Assembly (NCBI GenBank): GCA_024233285.1
Contig: JACKPU010000011.1
Coordinates: 11,707 to 75,706, forward strand
DNA length: 64,000 bases
Reading direction: 5' to 3'
Source of the DNA: Opitutaceae bacterium
Lineage (GTDB): Bacteria > Verrucomicrobiota > Verrucomicrobiia > Opitutales > Opitutaceae
The notes beneath the pieces were generated by a model. The model was not told where the DNA came from, did no database searches, and worked only from the letters and a program-made list of their open reading frames with translations. Of this stretch, positions 44,226 to 52,900 are shown piece after piece (position 1 is the first letter of the stretch; each line of letters opens with the position of its first letter). The translations under genes and the position numbers were made by a program.

Positions 44226-44351
44226 CGATGCCGGTCATTCAACGCATCCTGAGGCCGGGGCCAAGACCTGATCCCGTTAAAATCCGTCATGCTGATTATT
44301 CCGCGCGAATGCCGTTGTCGGGCCATGGCGGCCGGCTCAGGCTCCGGCGCG

Positions 44352-46517
44352 ATGAAACGGTTATCCGCGCTGGCCCTGTCGTTGCTGATGGCGAAGTCGA
44401 TGCTTGGTGCGGAGCCGCCCGCCACGCCGTTTCTCAACCGTCATCACCCGTATGAGCCGCAGGCGCCGCTGCTGACCGCGCCGGAATTTCAGGATGTCTT
44501 GCGCGGTGCGATGATCACGGCCTCGGGTCACGATGACGAACAGCGGCCGGAGTTCGTGCACGATGGCATCAGCGATGATTCGGTGCTGTTCTGGACCTCC
44601 AAGGAATTTCCCGCGTGGGTGCAGCTGGAGTTGCCCGAGGTGCGCGCAATCGCGCAGGTCAACCTGCAGTTGCGTTCGCCCGGCACGCACTCGTTTCAAA
44701 TCGTGATTGAAGCATCGGTCGATGGGGCGGATTGGACCATGGTCTGCGATCGTCGGGCGGGCACCGGACCCTTGCCGGGTGGTGAACTTGAAGCGGTGCT
44801 GCCCGCGGCGGTGTCCGCGCGATTTTTGCGCCTGACGGTTTTGGGCGCGGCCAAGCCGGAACGTGGTCCGTATGTGATGGAGCTGTCCGCTTTCGCGCAG
44901 CCGACGCCGCGGGCGTTGCAAGGTGCGGTGGGCGACATTTACCGCCAATACGATGCGACGAACGTGCCCTTGGCGGACAGTGGGCGCGATTGGAGTGCGG
45001 CGACGTGGCGCGGCGAGCGCGTGCATGGTCAATTCGTGGTGTGGACGGCGCGCGAGTTGACGGGGTTGCGCGCGGAGGTGTCGGAAATGCGGCGAGTGTC
45101 CGAGGCGGGATCACGCGATCCCGCCCTACAAGCGACCGTGCGTTTCGTGCGCAACGTTTTGGCCGACGGCAAACTGGTCGGCGATGTGCTTGATGATGCG
45201 GAACGGGTGGCGATGCCGGCGGGTTCGTATCGCGCCGTGTGGTTGACGGTGGAAACGCCGCGCGATGCGGTGCCGGACAATTATTCGGGTGTGCTGACGT
45301 TACGCGCGGACGGGACGGAGCCGATTGAGTTTCCGCTGACGCTTGAGGTGCTGCCGGCGACCCTGCCGGCGCCGCGCGATTGGGTGTTTCATCTCGATGT
45401 CTGGCAGCATCCGTGGTCGATCGCGCGCTGGCACGATGTGGAGCCGTGGAGCGAAGAGCATTTTGTCCTCATGCGGCCTTACATGGAGGAACTGGCCAAT
45501 GCCGGGCAGAAGGTCATCACCACGACGATCACACCGAGGCCGTGGGGGAGTCGCGACTACGATGATTACGGGACGATGATCGAACACCTGAAGCTACCGG
45601 ACGGTTCGTGGAAATTCGATTACGCGACGTTCGACCGCTACGTGGAATACGCGATGAGCTGCGGCATCACGGCGCAGATCAATTGCTACTCGATGCTCAC
45701 GTGGTCGGGACGCTTGGAATACACCGATGCGGCGACGGGCGATACGCTTTGGGCGATGGGCGAACCCGGCACGGCAGAATTTGCCGACTACTGGGGACCG
45801 TTTCTGCGCGACTTTGAAAGGCATCTCGCAGCGAAGGGCTGGCTGGAGATCACGCGCATCGCCGTGGATGAGGCCCCGGCCGCGATGATGAAGCCGATGC
45901 TGGAGCTTATGCGCGCCAATGCCCCGCGATTGAAAGCCGCCTTGGCCGGTAACCAAGCGCCGTCGCATTATACCGGTCTCGATCTGGCGGACTTCACGAT
46001 CATTCTCGATCACGCGAGCGAGGATCTGTTGCGCGATATTGCCAATCGGCGCGCGGAGGGCCGCATCACCACGTTTTACGTTTGCCTCGATCCCAAGCGG
46101 CCGAACACCTTCGTGACCAGTCCGCCGGCCGAGAGCGTGTGGCTCGGTTACTACACCGCGGTCAACGGCTACGACGGCATGCTGCGCTGGGCGTTCACCA
46201 CGTGGCCGGAAAATCCGCTGCACGAAACCCTTTATTCCGCGCACCCGTGGCGGCGTGATCTGCCGCCGGGCGATTCGTTTTTGGTCTACCCCGGCCCGCG
46301 CAGCTCGGTGCACTGGGAGATGACGCGCGACGGCATCGAGGAGTGGGAAAAACTCCGCGTGCTGCGCGCGGCGTATGGCGGTGAGTTGCCGGAAAGCCTG
46401 ACCACGCGGCTCGAACGCTACCGCGATCCTAAGCAGCTCGGTGACGACGAAACGATCATCCGCGATGTCGAGGCCATGCGCGCGGGCGTTGAGACTGAAT
46501 CACGCAGACGTTTTTAA
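44352..46517 (+). CDS. secreted DUF4091 glycosidase-like protein with discoidin-type domain
   Basis: A 721-residue protein from ATG 44,352, chosen because it begins a clean signal peptide (MKRLSALALSLLMAKSMLGA); the frame is open 21 codons further upstream. Residues about 50-185 look like an F5/8 type C (discoidin) module (DDSVLFWTSKEFPAWVQLEL; ARFLRLTVLGAAKP). The C-terminal part matches the DUF4091 glycoside-hydrolase-like region (YTAVNGYDGMLRWAFTTWPE; SFLVYPGPRSSVHWEMTRDG). Acidic candidates include ITRIAVDEAP. This is one of the few clearly exported enzymes in the window. A palindromic element lies in frame near residues 251-260. The gene is divergent from the sulfatase gene, with 126 bases between. 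Confidence 0.78.
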   Translation: MKRLSALALSLLMAKSMLGAEPPATPFLNRHHPYEPQAPLLTAPEFQDVLRGAMITASGHDDEQRPEFVHDGISDDSVLFWTSKEFPAWVQLELPEVRAIAQVNLQLRSPGTHSFQIVIEASVDGADWTMVCDRRAGTGPLPGGELEAVLPAAVSARFLRLTVLGAAKPERGPYVMELSAFAQPTPRALQGAVGDIYRQYDATNVPLADSGRDWSAATWRGERVHGQFVVWTARELTGLRAEVSEMRRVSEAGSRDPALQATVRFVRNVLADGKLVGDVLDDAERVAMPAGSYRAVWLTVETPRDAVPDNYSGVLTLRADGTEPIEFPLTLEVLPATLPAPRDWVFHLDVWQHPWSIARWHDVEPWSEEHFVLMRPYMEELANAGQKVITTTITPRPWGSRDYDDYGTMIEHLKLPDGSWKFDYATFDRYVEYAMSCGITAQINCYSMLTWSGRLEYTDAATGDTLWAMGEPGTAEFADYWGPFLRDFERHLAAKGWLEITRIAVDEAPAAMMKPMLELMRANAPRLKAALAGNQAPSHYTGLDLADFTIILDHASEDLLRDIANRRAEGRITTFYVCLDPKRPNTFVTSPPAESVWLGYYTAVNGYDGMLRWAFTTWPENPLHETLYSAHPWRRDLPPGDSFLVYPGPRSSVHWEMTRDGIEEWEKLRVLRAAYGGELPESLTTRLERYRDPKQLGDDETIIRDVEAMRAGVETESRRRF
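45102..45131. repeat. REP-like palindrome inside the DUF4091 coding sequence
   Basis: ggcgggatc (45,104-45,112) and gatcccgcc (45,117-45,125) form a perfect 9-bp palindrome with loop acgc, followed by ctacaa, the same outer border as the intergenic copies. It encodes EAGSRDPALQ within the linker between the N-terminal domain and the central beta region, in frame. It matches the intergenic elements at 39,809 and 41,594 almost base for base. Confidence 0.88.
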
Positions 46518-46622
46518 CCGCAGATTACACGGATAAACACGGATGTATCGGGACGTGACCGAAGGGGTGGATGATTCCGGGAATCGATTGATTCGTGTGA
46601 ATTCGTGTCCATTCGTGGTTAA
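46514..46622. repeat. imperfect inverted repeat of the accacagatg/cacggat family
   Basis: The left arm ttaaccgcagattacacgga (46,514 onward) overlaps the stop codon of the DUF4091 gene; the right arm ends gtccattcgtggttaa at 46,622. The arms pair imperfectly over about 30 bases. Same family as 42,615-42,713. It may terminate transcription; the remaining bases up to 46,695 would carry the promoter of the next module. Confidence 0.75.
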
Positions 46623-46695
46623 CAACTGATATGATTTTACGTCATGGCGCAGCGCGGGCTTGTGCTGGGGTTGGGCGGCTCTTCAACATGGGCGG

Positions 46696-47526
46696 ATGCC
46701 CCGAAGTTACCCCGCTGTTGGTGCCGCGTTGGCCGGTTTGAGTTTCGTCGCGTTGGCATCGGCCAAGGAATCGTCGCCCGTGACGATGGACACGGTTTGG
46801 TCGTATGCGGCGAGCAACCAGCCGCTCGAGGCGCAGGCGGCGTTGAGCGAGGTCGAGACCGTGGACGAACGCACCCAGGCCTTGGCCGAGGCGGTGCTGG
46901 CGATGGCGCGGCCGCCGTTGAGTGAAAGCGATTGGGCGAAGATCGAGCCGCAGCTCGCGCAGTTGGCGCAAGGGGACGACGACATCGCGGCGCAGGCCTT
47001 GTATCTGCAGGCGCGGATGCACCAAGTGCAGAAAGCCGAGCCGGATCAGGCGCGGGCCGAGGCGCTTTACGACGAATTGGCACGGCGCTGGCCGGAAAGC
47101 CATTGGACCCAATTGGGCTATGTGAAGCTGGGGCTGACCAAACTGTTTGCCGGGGATGACGCGACGCCGCCGCGGGCGCGCCTGGCGACGGCTGAAGCAC
47201 TGCTGGCGAAAGTCACCGAACCGCCGTTGCGCCGCGACTTGCAGCTGCAGATCGGTTGGGCGGCCTTGGAATACGATCTGCCGCTGGATGAAGTGCTGCC
47301 GCATTTGATCGCGGCGGATGCGGTCGGTGGCTTGATGGGCATCACGCCGGAGGATTTGCTGATCCAGATCGGCGAGCTGTCGTTTCGCGCCGGCCATTTG
47401 GGTCAGGCGCAACATTATTTGGAGCGGCTGTTGGCGGAATTTCCCACCAGCACGCGCAACTACAATGTCCGCCAGCGTTTGGCTGAAATCAGGCAGGCGT
47501 TGGCGGCGCCGGGAGGTGGTGCGTGA
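46696..47526 (+). CDS. secreted TPR-like protein, module copy 1
   Basis: A 276-residue exported protein. ATG 46,696 opens a signal peptide (MPRSYPAVGAALAGLSFVAL, cleavage likely after ASA); the frame upstream is not signal-like. The rest is helical, with tetratricopeptide-like repeats (DDDIAAQALYLQARMHQVQK; ARAEALYDELARRWPESHW; AGHLGQAQHYLERLLAEFP). It is followed by a binding protein whose GTG overlaps its stop (GTGA), so the two are translationally coupled. A paralogous pair follows at once. Likely role: a periplasmic scaffold or partner of the anchored solute-binding protein. No known function can be named. Confidence 0.78.
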   Translation: MPRSYPAVGAALAGLSFVALASAKESSPVTMDTVWSYAASNQPLEAQAALSEVETVDERTQALAEAVLAMARPPLSESDWAKIEPQLAQLAQGDDDIAAQALYLQARMHQVQKAEPDQARAEALYDELARRWPESHWTQLGYVKLGLTKLFAGDDATPPRARLATAEALLAKVTEPPLRRDLQLQIGWAALEYDLPLDEVLPHLIAADAVGGLMGITPEDLLIQIGELSFRAGHLGQAQHYLERLLAEFPTSTRNYNVRQRLAEIRQALAAPGGGA

Positions 47527-49133
47527 AGCAGCTTTTCAGCCTGAAGATCGCGCTGCCGTTGTTCGTGCTCGGTTATCTGGTCGCGGTGTATTGGGTGTTC
47601 ACCCGTTCCACCCCGATCGTGGATGAGCGCGATGTGACGATCCGGATCGCCCACTGGCAGATCGAACTGGGGCCGCCGGACGGCATTGCCGCGGTGATCA
47701 AACGCTACGAGGAACTCAACCCGAGGGTGCGGGTGAAGCAGGTGATGGTGCCGGCGACGGTTTACCGGCAGTGGATGCGGGCCAACTTTTCCGGCGGCAC
47801 CGCGCCCGATATCGTCGAATACGGCGCGTGGCTGGACGGCCTGGCAGATTTGCCGGTGCGGTATTTTGATCCGTTGACGGAGGACTTGCTCGAACCGAAT
47901 CCCTACAATCAGGGCACGGTGCTCGCCGGGGTGCCGTGGATCAAAACCTTTGCCGACGAGTTGTCGGAGCAGCGGCTCAATTCGCCCGAGCCGGGACAGT
48001 ATTACTGTGTGATGTTGTCGCGTGGTTCGCAGCGTTTGTTTTGCAACCGCGACCTGCTGCGCGAGATCACCGGCAGTGAGGAGCCGCCGGCGGATTTTGC
48101 GGGGATGCGCGAGTTGTTCAAACAGGCGCAGGCCTATGGGGCGCAGCGTGGCCGGCCGGTCTATCCTTTTGCGGGCAGCCGTGACAATGTGTATTGGTTG
48201 ATGACCTTCTACATGAACGGGGTGTCGAACCGTCTGGCGCAACGTTTGGATCACAGCGGTTATCTGTCGTTGTATAGCCGGCAGACGATGTGGACCTTTC
48301 TCAACGGCGACTGGAGTTACCAAGAGCCCGAAATGAAGGCGGGACTGGCATTGCTGGCTGAGTTGTCCGAACAGATGAAACCGGGCTACATGCAGTTCGT
48401 GCGTGATGAAGCGGTGCGGCAGTTCATCAATGGCGACGCGCTGTTCCTATTCGCCGGCACCTGGGAGGCGACCAGCCTGCGCCGGTTGGCGAGTTTCCCG
48501 GTGGATGCGTTGCGTTGTCCGCAGCCGACCAAGGACGATCCGGTGGTGGGCGAGGCCATGCTGGGTCGTTATGCCGATGGCAACAACGTCACCAGCTTTG
48601 GCTTTTATCTCAACAAGCGCACGCCGCACCGCAACGAAGCGGTGGATTTCCTGCGCTTTCTCACCAGTTACGAGGGCATCAAGTTGTTCACCGATCACAG
48701 CGGCTGGCCGCCGAGTGTGCGCGATGTGCCGATGTCGGCGGAAGCGGCCAGCGCCCTTTCGCCGGACGACGGCTACAACTACGGCGGCCCCAACATTGTG
48801 GTGGGCGGCTCCACCCGGTCGGTGTTCGAACGCAACCTCCACTTGCTGACCGGCCCCAACGGCAGTGTGGACAAGTTTGCGCAGGCGATGGATGCCGACA
48901 TGCGCGGGCCGGTGCGTGATGCGCTGGCGGTCGAACAACGTGCGGCGCGCTGGGCCATGCTGCCGCAGGACACGCGCATCGCCGCGCTCGGTCGTTTGGC
49001 GCAATCGCAATCGCATGATGGGGCGGCGATCCTGCGCCGGCAACGGTTGGAGGCGGCGCAAAACCTCAGCGAGGCGCGGGCGCTGCTGATCGCCCGCCAA
49101 CTGCAGCGGGTGGATGCGCGTGAACGGCCGTAG
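47523..49133 (+). CDS. membrane-anchored solute-binding protein, module copy 1
   Basis: A 536-residue family 1 solute-binding protein, longer than usual. An N-terminal helix (ALPLFVLGYLVAVYWVF, about residues 10-26) without lipobox suggests permanent anchoring. Landmarks: VTIRIAHWQIELGPPDGIAA, AVIKRYEELNPRVRVKQVM, FSGGTAPDIVEYGAWLDG, LFLFAGTWEATSLRRLASFP. The last 90 residues form a charged helical tail not typical of the family (QDTRIAALGRLAQSQSHDGA). No permease or ATPase gene adjoins it. It is paired with the upstream TPR-like gene by overlap and is paralogous to 50,039-51,640. It may deliver ligand to one of the permease pairs elsewhere or act as a sensor. Confidence 0.8.
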   Translation: MKQLFSLKIALPLFVLGYLVAVYWVFTRSTPIVDERDVTIRIAHWQIELGPPDGIAAVIKRYEELNPRVRVKQVMVPATVYRQWMRANFSGGTAPDIVEYGAWLDGLADLPVRYFDPLTEDLLEPNPYNQGTVLAGVPWIKTFADELSEQRLNSPEPGQYYCVMLSRGSQRLFCNRDLLREITGSEEPPADFAGMRELFKQAQAYGAQRGRPVYPFAGSRDNVYWLMTFYMNGVSNRLAQRLDHSGYLSLYSRQTMWTFLNGDWSYQEPEMKAGLALLAELSEQMKPGYMQFVRDEAVRQFINGDALFLFAGTWEATSLRRLASFPVDALRCPQPTKDDPVVGEAMLGRYADGNNVTSFGFYLNKRTPHRNEAVDFLRFLTSYEGIKLFTDHSGWPPSVRDVPMSAEAASALSPDDGYNYGGPNIVVGGSTRSVFERNLHLLTGPNGSVDKFAQAMDADMRGPVRDALAVEQRAARWAMLPQDTRIAALGRLAQSQSHDGAAILRRQRLEAAQNLSEARALLIARQLQRVDARERP

Positions 49134-49223
49134 GGCGCGCACGCAAAGCAATTTTGAGTCAGCGCGGGAATTATTCCTGAGGGATTGGCTTGTCGGCCGG
49201 GCGGCGATTTTCACGATTCCTCC

Positions 49224-50042
49224 GTGCTTTCTATCCCCCTTCGCGGCCTGCGCCGCGTGATCGTGCTTGGCACCGTTGTGTTCGTGACGGCTGCGCGCGG
49301 CCTGAGCGCGTTGCCGGCGGATGCGGCGTGGCAGGAGATTTTGAACAGCGAACCCAAGCGGATCTTGAGAGATCCGGCCGGGGCGAACGAGTCCCGCGCC
49401 GCGCGGCTTGCCACGGGCGCCGCGTGGATGAGTTTGCAGCCCGCGACGGACGACAACCTCGCCAAGGCCGCGGCGATTTTCGCCGACTTGGCGCAAGGCG
49501 ACGACGAGGTCGCGGCGCAGGCCGCCTATCTGCGGGCGCGACTCTGGCAGCTGCACTTTCTGCAACCGAACTATGCGCGGGCGGCCGAGCTATATGAGGA
49601 ACTGGCCGCCCGGCAGCCGCAGAGCCACTGGGCGCAGCTCGGGCTCGTCAAACTGGCGATGCTCAAACTCTACGCGCTGCCGGACGTGCCGGATCGCCTG
49701 GCGGCGGCGGAGTCGATTCTGGCGCGGATCACCACGCCGGCGTTGCAGCGCGATCTGCACCTGCAAATCGGCCAGGCGGGTGTGATTTTGAAGGAACCGC
49801 TTTCGCGCTTTTTGCCGCACCTCGTGGCCGCGGATCGCATCGGCGGCATTTCCGGCACGGCGCGCGAGGACTTGATCGTGCAACTTGGCGAGCTGTCGAT
49901 GCGCGCGGGTCTGCCGGCACAGGCGCAGGAATATTTTGAGCGATACCTGCAGGAGTATCCGAACAACGTCCGCGCTTACGCCGTCGCGGAAAGGCTGGCC
50001 GAGGCAAAGCAATTACTGGCGGCCGAGGAGGTGAAGCCATGA
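49224..50042 (+). CDS. secreted TPR-like protein, module copy 2
   Basis: A 272-residue paralogue of 46,696-47,526. GTG 49,224 is chosen because it starts a signal-type segment (LRGLRRVIVLGTVVFVTAAR); a TTG 13 codons earlier is possible. TPR-like helices follow: DDEVAAQAAYLRARLWQLHF, AELYEELAARQPQSHWAQLG and AGLPAQAQEYFERYLQEYP. The phrase LPHLVAADRIGGISGTAREDL mirrors LPHLIAADAVGGLMGITPEDL of copy 1. The stop overlaps the ATG of the binding-protein gene by four bases, as in copy 1. Confidence 0.78.
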   Translation: MLSIPLRGLRRVIVLGTVVFVTAARGLSALPADAAWQEILNSEPKRILRDPAGANESRAARLATGAAWMSLQPATDDNLAKAAAIFADLAQGDDEVAAQAAYLRARLWQLHFLQPNYARAAELYEELAARQPQSHWAQLGLVKLAMLKLYALPDVPDRLAAAESILARITTPALQRDLHLQIGQAGVILKEPLSRFLPHLVAADRIGGISGTAREDLIVQLGELSMRAGLPAQAQEYFERYLQEYPNNVRAYAVAERLAEAKQLLAAEEVKP

Positions 50043-51640
50043 AAGCCGTGCGACTGCCCAAGGGCTTCGGCCTGACGCTGCTGGTCGTCGCCTACCTGTT
50101 TTCGCTGTGGTGGGTGTTCACCCGGTCGTCGCCGATCACGGAAAAGCGCCCGGTCACGATTCGCATCGCCCACTGGCAGATCGAACGCGGTCCGCCCGAG
50201 GGCATGGAGGCCGTGATCAAGCGCTACGAGGAGCTGAACCCGCATGTGAACGTCGAGCAGCTCCTCATTCCCGGTGCGGTTTACAAGCAGTGGCTGCGCA
50301 CCAATCTCGCCGGCGGCACCGGCACCGACATCCTCGAATGGGGTGCGTGGCTCGCGGGGCAGAAGGACCTGCCGGCGCGCTATTTCGAGCCGCTGACCGC
50401 CGAACTCGCGCAGCCCAATCCCTACAATGTCGGCACCTCGCAGGAAGGCGTGCCATGGGAGCGCACGTTTCACGACAACCTGATCGGCCCGCGGCGCGAT
50501 TCGCCCGATCCCGGTCAAATCTATGCCGTGACCATCACCGAGGTCAGCGTGCGGTTGTTCTGCAACGTCGAGCTCTACCGCGAAATCCTCGGCGAAGAGC
50601 CGGTCTTTGAAACCTACGATCAATTTCGTCAGGCCCTCCGCCGCATCGGCGAATACGCCCGCCGCACGGGCCGGCCGCTGCACGGTCTCGCCGGCAGTCG
50701 CGACAACGGCCTGTGGCTCACGCAGAGTGTGTGGGGCGCGCCGCTGCTCGCGCTCAATCACAGTTTCGACGACGCGGGCTACCTCTATCTTTACAACCGG
50801 CAGGTCCTGGGCGCGTTTCTGGAAGGGCGCTGGGATTATGAAAACCCCAACGTGCTGGCGGGGTTGCAACTGGTGCGCGAGCTCTCGCAATCGATGAAGC
50901 CCGGTTATCTGCAGCTGCGACGCGACGATGCCATGCTCGAATTCTTCAGCGGCAACGCCGTGTTTCTATTCACCGGCACCTGGGATGCCACGACCATCCG
51001 CCGCACCGCGCCGTTCGAGGTCTCGATCATGCGGTTGCCGGCGGTGCTGCCGGACGATCCCGTGGTCGGCTCCTACGTGCGCGGCCCGGCCGGCGAGGGC
51101 ATGGGCGAAACCGCCATGGCGATGTATCTCAACAACAGCAGCCCGCACAAGCAGGAGGCCATCGATTTTCTGAAGTTTCTGACCAGCGTGGAGGGTAATC
51201 AAATCTTCGCCGAGCACAGCCTGTGGCTGCCGGCCATCACCGGTGCGGAGATTCCCGAACCGATTCGCAATTTCCGTTCCTACCGGCAGGGCTATGCACT
51301 CGGGCAGGCACCGTATGATCTGATCGGCTCGGAGGTCTCGATGCAGTGGGACCAGAACTTCCACCTGCTCTCCGGCGAAAACGGCAGCGTGGAGAAATTT
51401 GCCGCGCAACTTGATCGCGTGATGCCCGCGGCCATTCGCGCCGATCTGGAAAACGAGGCGCGCAATACGCTCATCCTCGTCAAACCGCAGGACTCATTGA
51501 TTGTCGCCCACGCCCAATTGGCCGACGAGACACCGGAAGGCGCGCGACACCGCGGACGTCAGCACGAAATGGAAATGGGCCAGACCATGTCCGAGGGTCT
51601 CGCGTTTCAGATGAAGCTGCAGTTGGAGCGGACGAGGTGA
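50039..51640 (+). CDS. membrane-anchored solute-binding protein, module copy 2
   Basis: A 533-residue paralogue of 47,523-49,133, with the same anchor (GLTLLVVAYLFSLWWVFT). Shared blocks include VTIRIAHWQIERGPPEGMEA, VIKRYEELNPHVNVEQ, GGTGTDILEWGAWLAGQ and VFLFTGTWDATTIRRTAPF. It likewise has an unusual charged tail (LADETPEGARHRGRQHEMEM). No transporter membrane subunits follow; the next gene is convergent. Fully collinear with copy 1, so the two-gene module was duplicated as a unit and has since diverged. Confidence 0.8.
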   Translation: MKAVRLPKGFGLTLLVVAYLFSLWWVFTRSSPITEKRPVTIRIAHWQIERGPPEGMEAVIKRYEELNPHVNVEQLLIPGAVYKQWLRTNLAGGTGTDILEWGAWLAGQKDLPARYFEPLTAELAQPNPYNVGTSQEGVPWERTFHDNLIGPRRDSPDPGQIYAVTITEVSVRLFCNVELYREILGEEPVFETYDQFRQALRRIGEYARRTGRPLHGLAGSRDNGLWLTQSVWGAPLLALNHSFDDAGYLYLYNRQVLGAFLEGRWDYENPNVLAGLQLVRELSQSMKPGYLQLRRDDAMLEFFSGNAVFLFTGTWDATTIRRTAPFEVSIMRLPAVLPDDPVVGSYVRGPAGEGMGETAMAMYLNNSSPHKQEAIDFLKFLTSVEGNQIFAEHSLWLPAITGAEIPEPIRNFRSYRQGYALGQAPYDLIGSEVSMQWDQNFHLLSGENGSVEKFAAQLDRVMPAAIRADLENEARNTLILVKPQDSLIVAHAQLADETPEGARHRGRQHEMEMGQTMSEGLAFQMKLQLERTR

Positions 51641-51676
51641 CGGCGCGGGGCTCCGGGAGGCGGTCCGGCCCGACCG

Positions 51677-52717
51677 TCAAGTCGGGCTGACGGGGATGAA
51701 GTCAGCTGGGTTTTCGACGACGACGTCACCCTGCTGATTCTGCTGCTGTTGCTGCTGATTTTGCGTCTGCCCTTGGTCCTGCGGCAGAGGTTGCTGCTGA
51801 TTTTGGTTACCCAAGATCGCGTTAATCTGGGCGGCGTTGCTCGTGTTTGAGCCATTCAAGGCCGGATTATTGGACGCCTGATTCAGGGTTTGGGTCACGG
51901 TCCCGGCGGCCTGCGGACTGGCCGCGACGATCGTCTCGTTGGTGGCGGCGGAGTAGGCGTTGGCCATCACCTGCACGGCGGCTTGGGGGGCGGCTTGGTA
52001 GACCACGGGATTGGTCACGACTTGCGTCACACTGACAGCGATTTGGGCGACGGTTTGTGGAGCAGCCTGCTGGACGGCCGGCTGGACGATGATCCGGGCG
52101 GCGGTGGCGGCCACGTTGGCGGTCTGACCGGGAGCATTGTTTGAAACGCTTTGGGCTCCGACAGCTTGCACGGATTGTGACGCCAATTGCGCCGCCGCAG
52201 CCGGGTTGGTTTGCGCGAGGCGTTCGGCCGTGGTGACGGCGGACTGTGCGACATTGGCAATCACAGTCGGGTTGTTGGTCGCGACCGCGACCTGCAGGGC
52301 GGAAGTGGCCAGCGCAGCCGCTTGTGTGGGGGCGACTTGCGTAGCGGCGGGCGCCACAAAAATGCGGGCGGCGGTGGTCAGCACGCTTTGCGTCTGGGTG
52401 GGACCGCTGGTTTGGACAGTCGTGTTGCGCACGGTTTCCACCGCGGCACCCGCGGCCGCCATCGCGGCTTGGGGATTTACGCTCAACATTTGCTCGGCCG
52501 CGGTCACGACCAAATTCGCCAAGTCGGCGGCCCGCTGGGGATTGCCCCCCGAGAGTGTGTTGATGGCCTGAGAAACCGCCTGAGCGTTGCCGGACATGAC
52601 CGCAGCGCGGAGCGCGGGCGGCAGCGAAACGATGCCGCTCTGTTGGGCTTGGGCATAGTTCGAGACCGCCCCGGTCAGGGCAAGGCAGAGGGTAAGAATG
52701 AGGGTGCGAATTCGCAT
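51677..52717 (-). CDS. secreted Ala/Gln-rich protein with internal duplication
   Basis: A 346-residue protein of unknown function starting MRIRTLILTLCLALTGAVSN, a clear signal peptide cut near AQA. The mature part is rich in Ala, Gln, Thr, Val and Asn. Two units of about 90 residues repeat: residues 74-163 (AEQMLSVNPQAA... ARIFVAPAATQVAPTQAAAL) and 164-251 (AERLAQTNPAAA... ARIIVQPAVQQAAPQTVAQI). The C-terminus is a glutamine-rich tail (QTQNQQQQQQNQQGD). Such composition suggests an extended helical surface or periplasmic protein. The frame is open further upstream but runs antisense to the next gene. It converges with the binding-protein gene at 51,640. Confidence 0.7.
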   Translation of the reverse strand: MRIRTLILTLCLALTGAVSNYAQAQQSGIVSLPPALRAAVMSGNAQAVSQAINTLSGGNPQRAADLANLVVTAAEQMLSVNPQAAMAAAGAAVETVRNTTVQTSGPTQTQSVLTTAARIFVAPAATQVAPTQAAALATSALQVAVATNNPTVIANVAQSAVTTAERLAQTNPAAAAQLASQSVQAVGAQSVSNNAPGQTANVAATAARIIVQPAVQQAAPQTVAQIAVSVTQVVTNPVVYQAAPQAAVQVMANAYSAATNETIVAASPQAAGTVTQTLNQASNNPALNGSNTSNAAQINAILGNQNQQQPLPQDQGQTQNQQQQQQNQQGDVVVENPADFIPVSPT

Positions 52718-52900
52718 GGGAGCCGACGTGAAAATCCAAAATTTTATTTCGAGGCCAGCCAAATTGATCCGCGGTGTTGGTTCCCATTGAAAACCACTCA
52801 GTTGGGCTGATTGTTTCTGCCCGGCGACGCGGGTGACGAGACTCGATGGGCGCCGCGATTCTGGTCTTCCCCTGCGTAAGGCCTCGTTTATCACCGCTGC

